Notes under the pieces: generated by a model
What the model was told of the DNA's origin: nothing
The model's database searches: none
The model's input: the letters and a program-made list of their open reading frames with translations, nothing else
Part shown: positions 11,823 through 20,700 of the stretch, one piece after another
Layout: every line of letters begins with the position of its first letter
How positions within the stretch are numbered: the stretch's first letter is position 1
Translations under genes and position numbers: made by a program
From: Trichoplax adhaerens
Lineage: Eukaryota; Placozoa; Uniplacotomia; Trichoplacea; Trichoplacidae
Length of the DNA: 34,804 nucleotides
Assembly: GCF_000150275.1 (NCBI RefSeq)
Contig: NW_002060961.1
Location: 960,467 to 995,270, forward strand
Reading direction: 5' to 3'

Positions 11823-12899
11823 ATGGCTGAAGGAGGTGATGCAACAGTAGTGTTAGTGACAGGTGCGTCGGGTTTCGTTGCTACCCATGTCTGCTATCAA
11901 CTCTTACAGAAAGGATATAAGGTTCGAGGGACAGTGCGCGATCCTAGCAATGAAAAGAAATGTAAACCATTACGAGAATTATGCCCAGATGCAAAATATC
12001 CCATCGAATTAGTTCGTGGTGAATTATCCGAGAAGGAATGCTGGATAGAAGCGGTGAAAGGCTGCCATTTTGTCGTCCATATCGCTTCGCCTTTCCCACC
12101 TGGAAGTCCCAAGGACGAAGATGAAATTATCAAGCCTGCTGTTAATGGTACTCTCAATGTTTTAGAAGCTTGTGCTCAATCGGGTACTGTCAAACGGGTT
12201 GTTTTAACCAGCTCTGTAGCCGCCATTTCCAATGGTTTCCTGTGGGAAACAGGTCGATTGTATAATGAAAAAGATTGGACCGATCCAAGTCAAGCTGCAC
12301 CTTACGAAAAGAGTAAAACATTAGCTGAGAAAGCTGCATGGGATTTTATGGAGAAATTACCTAGCGAGCAAAAATTCGAATTAGCCGTGATTAATCCAGT
12401 TCTTGTACTTGGACCTGTAATGCAAGGCTCCAATTGTACAAGTATGGAAATACCCATGCGTCTGTTAATGCGGCAAATGCCAGCAGTGCCCAAGTTAAAT
12501 TTCCCCATTATTGATGTACGTGACTTAGCAGCTGGCCACATTGCTGCCTTAACTTCGGATAAAGCCGCTGGCAATCGACATATTATGGTCTCGGAGAATA
12601 TGTGGTTCGCAGAAATTGCTAAAGTATACGCCGAAGAATTTAAATCACAAGGTTATCGTGTACCGACCTTTGTCTCACCTAACTGGATCGTTCGGTTAAT
12701 GGCGTTTACCGATCCAACCCTTAAGATGGCTACTAAAACGCTCTCACGAATTGGCACTTATGATACTACGCAAGCCAAGGAACACTTAGACATGAAAACA
12801 AGACCAGCTCGAGAGACAGTCATTGATATGGCTTATAGTTTAATAGAGCGCGGTTTTGTACCTAAAACTGCGAAATATACCGGACCTAAGAGAGCTTAA
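11823..12899 (+). CDS. DFR/Gre2-like NAD(P)H-dependent reductase, copy 1 (extended SDR)
   Basis: Single-exon gene of 358 residues. The N-terminus has a beta-strand and nucleotide-binding motif VTGASGFVATHVCYQLLQKG (about residues 13-32; the family usually has TGxxGxxG/A), then VRGTVRD, whose Arg typically selects NADPH. TSSVAA (about 130) precedes the catalytic Tyr-Lys in YEKSKTLAEK (about 162-171), the YxxxK of short-chain dehydrogenases, and NPVLVLGP follows. Length and motifs fit the dihydroflavonol/cinnamoyl-CoA/aldehyde reductase branch, which reduces carbonyls on small molecules in the cytosol; the actual substrate cannot be read from sequence. There is no signal peptide or membrane segment. 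It is unusual here in lacking introns. The ATG follows AAGGAGAAAA, shared with copy 2. It differs from copy 2 at about 14 residues. Confidence 0.93.
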   Translation: MAEGGDATVVLVTGASGFVATHVCYQLLQKGYKVRGTVRDPSNEKKCKPLRELCPDAKYPIELVRGELSEKECWIEAVKGCHFVVHIASPFPPGSPKDEDEIIKPAVNGTLNVLEACAQSGTVKRVVLTSSVAAISNGFLWETGRLYNEKDWTDPSQAAPYEKSKTLAEKAAWDFMEKLPSEQKFELAVINPVLVLGPVMQGSNCTSMEIPMRLLMRQMPAVPKLNFPIIDVRDLAAGHIAALTSDKAAGNRHIMVSENMWFAEIAKVYAEEFKSQGYRVPTFVSPNWIVRLMAFTDPTLKMATKTLSRIGTYDTTQAKEHLDMKTRPARETVIDMAYSLIERGFVPKTAKYTGPKRA

Positions 12900-14003
12900 A
12901 ACGGCCTGCAAACGGAAATGGACCTGCAGCGGTGAACGCCTTTTATTTCTTATTACAACAAAAATTATAATGACCACTATATTTGCTTACATATGTTTAT
13001 ATTGTCAAAAATAAGGAATTACTTTCTACTTTCTCAGCGGTGCCTACTGCATGATTTGAGCCGAATGTGCCATGTTTGTCAGTTCGTCAATACGAGTTGA
13101 TTTCTTGCATTCAAGTAAAATGTTCAACACTTTTGCCAAATAAAAAAACATTCTGAATGACTATCGCGATTCCAGTGTTGAATATACTTTACTAGAGTAG
13201 GTTGGCTACGCCTAGAGGTAAGAGCCGTATCTATCTGTTACTGTGTGTGAGCAGGAAAAGAAAGTCGCTAAAGTAAAGTAGTCCAGTCGTCGAGGTTAAC
13301 TCCAGCAGTGCCCTTGGGAGGGTCATGAATCCCATTGCATGTAAATAACGAATTCATTAATGAGTGACAGATTTTACAACCAGCTGGAAACCAGCTGTGC
13401 TCTATGTACAGTACTGTAAAGTATGTCTGTATCCTGGGCTATCGTTGACCTCAACATTTCCAACGACTACCTACACGGAAGAGTTGATTATTTCACTTAG
13501 TCATAAAATAACATGGACGACTTTGGCGTTTACCTTTTCCACGTCTCCAAGCTATCGTCCGCCATCGTCCATCCAGCCTTCCTACCGTAACGCATCTTGT
13601 GCATTGTACAATGCCCATACGCTGTTGATGTTTGTATAGTAGTGTAATGAGCCATTTGACAGTCCAACTACGACAGCGTATACAATCCAGTCATGTATGG
13701 GTAGCACAGCCAGCGTCTGTACCAGGAGTACCTACTAGACCGTATCGAGCACGTGACATGCGACGACTGAGTTCGCTCGCGCAGGCGTGTTGTGTACACC
13801 GGCGAGTTTAGTTGTCATCTAGAAGGGCCTAACCAACCCGAGGATTTTTACCCTCCCTGGCTTTAAAACTAATGAAAATAGTAGTTTGAAGAGGATTGTT
13901 GCCAGCAGATTGATCGGAGATCCATTTTCAAGCGTTCAAAATTAGTTGATCAATTTGAATTGGCTAAAAGAATTATTCTTTATCGTGCTGAAGAAGGAGA
14001 AAA
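12900..14003 (+). other. Spacer between reductase copies, containing copy 2 promoter
   Basis: The 3' flank of copy 1 (to about 13010) is followed by the promoter side of unit 2. A 91-codon ORF at 13364-13639 overlaps the E-box block; its equivalent is not open in unit 1 and it resembles nothing known, so I do not call it a gene. Confidence 0.6.
13381..13397 (+). promoter_or_regulatory. Paired CAGCTG E-boxes, reductase copy 2
   Basis: CAGCTG at 13381-13386 and 13392-13397, with the same 11-base pitch and same orientation to the gene as in copy 1. The linker differs by one base (GAAAC against GAAAT), so both hexamers survived while neighbouring sequence changed. Confidence 0.45.
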
Positions 14004-15080
14004 ATGGCTGAAGGAGGTGATGCAACAGTAGTGTTAGTGACAGGTGCGTCGGGTTTCGTTGCTACCCATGTCTGCTATCAACTCTTACAGAAAGGATATA
14101 AGGTTCGAGGGACAGTGCGCGATCCTAGCAATGAAAAGAAATGTAAACCATTACGAGAATTATGCCCAGATGCAAAATATCCCATCGAATTAGTCCGTGG
14201 TGAACTAACCGAGAAGGAATGCTGGATAGAAGCGGTGAAAGGCTGCCATTTTGTCGTCCATATCGCTTCGCCTCTCCCAGCGGCACTTCCCAAGCACGAA
14301 GATGAAATTATCAAGCCTGCTGTTAATGGTACTCTCAGTGTTTTAGAAGCTTGTGCTCAATCGGGTACAGTCAAACGGGTTGTTTTAACCAGCTCTGTAG
14401 CTGCTGTTTCCAATGGTTTCCTGTGGGAAACAGGTCGATTGTATAATGAAAAAGATTGGACCGATCCAAGTCAAGCTGCACCTTACGAAAAGAGTAAAAC
14501 ATTAGCTGAGAAAGCTGCATGGGATTTTATAGAGAAATTACCTAGCGAGCAAAAATTCGAATTTGCCGTGATTAATCCTGCCCTTGTACTTGGACCTGTA
14601 ATGCAAGGCTCCAATTGTACAAGTATGGAAATACCCATGCGTCTGTTAATGCGGCAAATGCCAGCAGTGCCCAAGTTAAATTTCCCCATTATTGATGTAC
14701 GTGACTTAGCAGCTGGCCACATTGCTGCCTTAACTTCGGATAAAGCCGCTGGCAATCGACATATTATGGTCTCGGAGAATATGTGGTTCGCAGAAATTGC
14801 TAAAGTATACGCCGAAGAATTTAAATCACAAGGTTATCGTGTACCGACCTTTGTCTCACCTAACTGGATCGTTCGGTTAATGGCGTTTACCGATCCAACC
14901 CTTAAGATGGCTACTAAAGCGCTCTCACAAATTGGCACTTATGATACTACGCAAGCCAAGGAACACTTAGACATGAAAACAAGACCAGCTCGAGAGACAG
15001 TCATTGATATGGCTTATAGTTTAATTGAGCGCGGTTTTGTACCTAAAACTGCGAAATATACCGGACCTAAGAAAGCTTAA
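14004..15080 (+). CDS. DFR/Gre2-like NAD(P)H-dependent reductase, copy 2 (extended SDR)
   Basis: Single-exon gene of 358 residues, tandem paralogue of the gene at 11823. The nucleotide-binding motif, VRGTVRD, TSSVAA and YEKSK are all unchanged, so both copies should be active enzymes. Replacements relative to copy 1 cluster at about residues 91-98 (LPAALPKH for FPPGSPKD), just after the HIAS strand, where family members shape the cofactor/substrate cleft; scattered changes include Leu/Phe and Val/Ala near FEFAVINPALVLG and a Thr/Ala and Arg/Gln pair near KALSQIGTYD. The clustered change suggests slightly different substrate preference, which is inference. It is intronless, like copy 1. Confidence 0.93.
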   Translation: MAEGGDATVVLVTGASGFVATHVCYQLLQKGYKVRGTVRDPSNEKKCKPLRELCPDAKYPIELVRGELTEKECWIEAVKGCHFVVHIASPLPAALPKHEDEIIKPAVNGTLSVLEACAQSGTVKRVVLTSSVAAVSNGFLWETGRLYNEKDWTDPSQAAPYEKSKTLAEKAAWDFIEKLPSEQKFEFAVINPALVLGPVMQGSNCTSMEIPMRLLMRQMPAVPKLNFPIIDVRDLAAGHIAALTSDKAAGNRHIMVSENMWFAEIAKVYAEEFKSQGYRVPTFVSPNWIVRLMAFTDPTLKMATKALSQIGTYDTTQAKEHLDMKTRPARETVIDMAYSLIERGFVPKTAKYTGPKKA

Positions 15081-16500
15081 AAGAGGGAATGCTTTCTTCC
15101 TTACTCTCGATCTTTGCAGATACGTGTACAACCGTCTGTAAACGGAAATGGACCTACAACGATGGCGTAAATCAATCCCATGGATACAACACTACGATAG
15201 TAGACTTGGATCGTACGCACTTGCAGACGATCCACCGCCTTTAATTTCCTACTACAACTAAAATTCTAGCGTGCTGTAGTTATTAATAATATCAATAACA
15301 TTACTAAGCAATAGGGTGTCCAAGCGTTGGTCATGGAATCTTAACGCTGCCTAACCATTTCCAAGAACTTGACGTCGATTGACAGTTTACGCCCCAAATT
15401 TGATACCAAGAATAACTTAATATACTTATATAAATAGACTGAATTCTTTCAAGCTTGATTAATTATAATGCAATTATCGAAAAATAGAAATGACATGCTA
15501 ACTGAGTGAGAATATTATCGATTGAAGACAGTATTTTAAATACGTAGATCTTGGTAGATTGAATTTCTCAGGTCTTAAGACTACTTACTAAATAAAGTAT
15601 ATGTAAAAGAGTGAATCAGGAGAGGAAAAACTGAAGCCAACGAAGAGTTGTTAGACAATCCCTTAACTTGAAATGGCTAAAATCCTATTCTAACAGTTTA
15701 TATTAGTCATTGGATAGAGAATTTCAGAATAGACATTTAAAAATGCGAATTGGCTGCGCGCCTTGTACCGTGCATACTAACATAACTGGATAACTAGTTT
15801 TGCTTTTGGTATCTCATTTCCTTGCCTTACTCTCGCATCATTAAGCATCGATAGCGCAAACCATAGTAGTAAAATAAAACAAATTTGATATTGGAATTTT
15901 CTTATATTGGTTTTATTATTCTTTTGTTACGACTTAGAGCAGAAAACTCTTGATATCGAGTTCGATGTAACTACCACATTGCTTAATCTGTACTCTATAT
16001 CTGTCATAAGTTATACTTCAACTATTAACATAGATTGGCTAATCGTTCTATACTGATTAAACTATGCTAAGATCAATAAAAAAGTGCTCATCACTTTACG
16101 TCGTAGACAATGATGCAATTTTTGTTGATCGTTTGGAAGAAATGGCCAAGCAATGCTGTAGAAAGAGGATGAGTGCAAACGATAGATTTTCACTCTAAAT
16201 CACTATCGATTCTATATATACTATATACATATATGTTATCAATATTAATAGGTACGTGAATGATCTACAGTATATTACGAATAGTTGCATCCAAAGTGGA
16301 TAATTACGCAATCAATCTCACTTTAATTTCATTTACTAAAATAATATTTGGGTATAAATGAACATCTATTGATATTTAATGAGGGCGTTTTTATACTTGT
16401 ACACGATAGACTATTGCTTACTTTCTTTTTAGAGTATGTAGATCATCATTCTCATTCTTGTCAGCATCTAGGCTATCATTATCAAGACATACATACGAGT
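15081..16500. other. Intergenic region after the reductases
   Basis: The first 190 bases belong to the duplicated 3' flank. Beyond that I see no exon, RNA gene or repeat that I can defend. The composition is AT-rich. Confidence 0.5.
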
Positions 16501-17120
16501 ATAGGTCTACTTTTAATGTATTATTTGTTGACCATGCGATGGTTATGTCTAGCTTTACCATAAATACAGTACAATATTTCACTTGACAGATATTTTGGTT
16601 TCCTTTAGGTAATGACTTTTAAAAATATTGAAGTGTAAAATGGGCATACGAATATAGGTATACGTACTTCTAATACATCATTTGATGATTTATAAGAATA
16701 TTTTTATTCACAGGTATTTTTTTACTCTCTTTCCTTCATGTAATTAACTCGTACAAACATTGAAATAGATTGACGATCTACGTCTATATTGGTATATCTA
16801 AATATACGTATGTACTTTGCATATGCACTATTTACTATCCACGTTGTGGTTGTGGCTAGCTTTAAATACAGTATTTGGCTTGAGAGATATTCTGGTCTCT
16901 TTCGTTTATTGAACTTTTAAAAATGGTGAAATAGATGTAAGATATACATGCAGTGATAGGTATACGTACTTCTAATGCACCATTCATTGACCGTGTTATA
17001 ATTATGACTAGCTTTCAATACAGTATTTCACTTCAGAAGTACTCTGATCTTCTTCATTTATTGAACTTCAGCAATATTGAAATTGGTGTATATATATATA
17101 TACACGAATATAGAAATATT
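16501..17120. repeat. Tandem array of about 152-bp diverged units
   Basis: Four units begin near 16501, 16657, 16806 and 16957 at a phrase like GGTATACGTACTTCTAATRCA. Later in the unit come CTAGCTTT-AATACAGTA (near 16551, 16858, 17010), TTTCACTTGACAGATATTTTGG and a TTTATTGAACTTTTAAAAAT-like stretch. Spacing is 149-156 bases. Units have drifted with small indels. Short ORFs across it are by-products. Confidence 0.75.
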
Positions 17121-17717
17121 TCTGCAACAGTGTATTATCTGGTAACTATGCTCTAGTGATCACTACATTTAAGTCATAACATCATGCAATTTATTTCACT
17201 GCTGAGAGGACATGTGAGTCTTACTTTTTAGCCATTCGTGCGAACATAGTTCTCTCATTTTGTCGGACTTATTGATGTTAAGCATGACGTTATAAAGTTA
17301 CAAGAATTAGTTTATGTTGTTGTAGTGCCGTATAAATTTTAAGGTTCCTTCATTATGAATTAGCTCAGTAATACTCTAGTTATAAGTCCTAAGTACTATA
17401 GAAAGTAATTGTAATTCTTGCAAATGGATCAAATATAAATGAAGTGAAGCAAGAGAGATCTTGCAATTATATACAACGGCAGTTGGGTACTTGTAACAGC
17501 TAGTTTTTAACAAAGTCCCCCCAAAAAATTTTGTAATAGCTTGCGATTGTCAATGGAAGCATTTTGCTTAACTAGAATTGGATAGCAATGTCGCAAAAGT
17601 AGATATAATCTATTTATTTGCACCGTAACAAATCCATAAAAGAATAATTCATCGAATGATATTGTAATGATTAGCGTAAGCTATGCAATCTTTCTTCTAT
17701 GGCGAATACATTAGGAA
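17121..17717. other. Intergenic region 3' of SMC6 copy A
   Basis: Roughly 600 bases lie between the repeat array and the SMC6 stop codon. It should contain the SMC6 3' UTR (minus strand). No further exon was seen. Confidence 0.5.
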
Positions 17718-20700
17718 TCAATTTATATCGTATTGATTGGGATCTTGTAGTTGATGAATCTTTACAAGATGGCTATTCTTAAAGTTTTTCAAGTTACTAG
17801 TCAATAGGATGAAAAAATAGAATGATTTCATTAGACAAACTCTCAATACATGTGCAAAACTAATTCAATAATTAAAATATCAACTTGCCTCATATTTTGA
17901 GGTGATAGAAATATAAATTGGCGATGGGTTACGTGAGAAGTGAAATTCAGCAATGTCGACGTCGCTATTTCTCGGTTATACATATCCTAAAGGTAACAAA
18001 TTGTCCAATTTTAGTAGCCATTTTTCTTTGTCAGTGTTATAATCTTCAATTGAAAGGCTATATACTGCAACTCATTCCGAGGTATGAATAACACTAATGA
18101 TATAAAATCATAACTACGAGTAGGCCTACTCCACTATCAAAGTGATTTCTTGACATTGAAGAAAAGAGTAATCAAATTTTACCATGAAAACATCAAATTC
18201 GTCCAAGCATATAATTGGAGGGGACATGGATTGAAGAAGGGATATGATCAAAGCAACAGTGGCCAAAGATCTTTCTCCACCCGAGAGAGATAAATGACTG
18301 CAATGGCCACCACGTGCTGCTAAACTCTATATTTTGTGAGGGTAGAAATGAAAACATTTTATAAGAAAGCCAAAGCTTAATTATGTTGGCTTGATGATTA
18401 ACTTATCCACTGCTACTTTATTGCAGCTAAGAAACAGAAATTATCGAAATGATAGCAATACTGTAAGGATTACCTGAATTTGTAAATGAAATTCTTCATT
18501 AAAAGGATCAATTCGTAATTTTGCACTTAAGCCACGTCTTGAAAAAAGACTTCCAATAGTTGTTGTTACTCTTTCCGCTAGTGATTTCTGTATAAATTTA
18601 CATTTTGCTTCTCGAAGATGAACATGCTGTTGCAAGGTCTACCAGGCAATGTCCCAAATGAAAGACAATCCATATGTAAGAGAAGATATCGAAATGAATA
18701 TTCAGTGGATTTAAATTGAATTTTAATAGCCATAAAGCAAGGCGATATTACTATTAAATATAGTATGAATCTTACTGAGAATATATCAGATAAAATCTGC
18801 GAACAAGCTTTCCTTCTATAATAAGTTATTTGCGCTTCTTTAATAGCTGCAATAATTTCTTCTTTTGTGCCAATTTCCTCCTGTAGTTTTTCAAGGCTTT
18901 GCTCCTTACGATAGATTTTGTGATCGAGATCTTCAATCTTTTGCTCCGTGATAATTCGATCTGCTGCAATTTTACATGCACTAGCAGTACAAGTCTATGA
19001 TAATTAAAATAAATCAAAAATTGATTTCTCTTTTTCGAATAACCTTCATAGAACGATAAAGAAGATACTAACCAAGACTTTTTCTTGTTGATGGTTCATT
19101 TTTTGTAGCCAATAATTCTTCTTTTCCTCTAATTCGTCTATAGTTTTATGAAGGTATTTACATTTTTCTAATTTCTCCCGGTATTGTAACGTTTTGTGCT
19201 TAATTTCATTCTGTTGGTATTGAAGATGAATTTAAACCATTAAAATCTTTAGTAATCTTAATATAACCAAGACCAAGTAATTTTCTAATTTTTTCCCCAT
19301 ATTGTAACGTTTTGCGCTTAATTTCATTCTGTTAGTGTTCAAAATGAATTTTTAAACTATCAAAATCTCGAATAATCAAGCTGTTTTCTAAACTTTCACA
19401 ATATTGTAGCGCTTTGCGCTTAATTTTATTCTGTTGGTGTTCAAAAAGAATCTCTATAATCAATATCTTCAATAATCTTAATATAACCAAGATCAAGCAA
19501 TTTTCTAATTTTTCACAACATTGTAGCGCTTTACATTTAAATTCATTTTGTTGGAATTCAAAACGAAGTCTGTATCAAGATCATTAATTAATAGAACCAT
19601 GAGCAATCTATTTTTAAACTTTGACGCATAGTAACATCTTACATTTAATTTCATTTTGTTGCGATTTAAAACGACATTCTATGTCGATATCTTTAGTACT
19701 CTTATTGTAGCCATGATCAATCTATGTTCTAAACTCTCATCCTAGAAGAGTGCCGTTATATTTTTATCGCATTTCTATGACAATATCGTCAAATAGTATT
19801 CATGCAGCCAAAAATCCAGCCAACTTCCAAGTCTATCTATAGAAAAGGACAATGCCATATTTGCTCTGATGGATAATTTAGACTAATTTTTTCCGCCTAA
19901 GAGGATAGGCTGCATTCTTCTAGTACTTAGTGAGTTATTGTAAATCATTTAATGTATGCTAACGACATTGTAAAGATTATTATAAAAGTCTTATATGGGT
20001 ATTCTTCAATAACGAGCAATTTGTTGTCAAATATTATTCTCTTATCCTTCATAGGATACTATGGCAAAATATCTTTACGAGGATGAATTCTTGTACTAAT
20101 TCTATCCAGTTATTGTCATAGACAGTTGATAAATGAATTAATTAATGATGAATTTACGAGTGCATTTTGTACTATTCAAGAGCTCAATTAGAGATATTAT
20201 TAAATATGAAGACTAATGCTATTCTTAATGAATACTATTCCATAGTTTTAATTTAATTATGGATATGATTCAGTTATGTGTATTCTTTGCTAGTGTTTTT
20301 TTGATATATACAGTATAATACTTTTTCTTGACGTTGTAGGAATACAAAATATTTGGGAAAGTATTCGGTAGTACCAGCGGTAGGAATTGTTCTATTAAAA
20401 TAGTATAAAAATAACATCTTTCGCCTCATAACTGCGACGTAGAATTCTCTTCTAGTTTAAAGCGTATACATTTATAGATAATTAAGTGTATGAGATGCTA
20501 GAAATTGAGAGATATAGGTATTACTATTCATGGAATCATTTTTTGATATCATGAATTAGCAACTCGAGTTAGCCATTAATTAATGCAGTACAACATTATT
20601 TTTCGGTCAGGCTAGAAGCTATAAAGTTCCTGGAAGGAAGAAAATCTTTCAATTTTCAAATTGATACTAAGATTAGAATTTTACCTGGTATTCGTATAAT

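Larger units (their letters stand above)
10950..13010 (+). repeat. Tandem duplication, unit 1 (promoter, reductase gene, 3' flank)
   Basis: Unit 1 of a direct duplication. Landmarks shared with unit 2: AAGTAAAATG (about 10974), GTAGGTTGGCTACGCCTAGA (11051), the paired CAGCTG boxes (11246), the whole reductase ORF, and AAACGGAAATGGACCT with the following CGCCTTTTATTTCTTATTACAAC in the 3' flank. The offset to unit 2 is about 2135-2181 bases. Outside the ORF the two units have diverged, with many substitutions and indels, so the edges are approximate. Confidence 0.8.
13090..15270 (+). repeat. Tandem duplication, unit 2
   Basis: Second unit of the direct duplication, with the same landmarks in the same order: AAGTAAAATG (about 13115), GTAGGTTGGCTACGCCTAGA (about 13198), CAGCTG pair (13381), reductase ORF, AAACGGAAATGGACCT (about 15139) and CGCCTTTAATTTCCTACTACAAC. 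About 150 extra bases sit between stop codon and distal 3' flank compared with unit 1, showing insertion here or deletion there. Confidence 0.8.

Noticed and set aside
11897-12157. Minus-strand ORFs of 78-90 codons under both reductases (also 12302-12574, 14078-14314, 14483-14755)
   Set aside because: Shadows of the strongly coding reductase frames; they duplicate only because the gene did.
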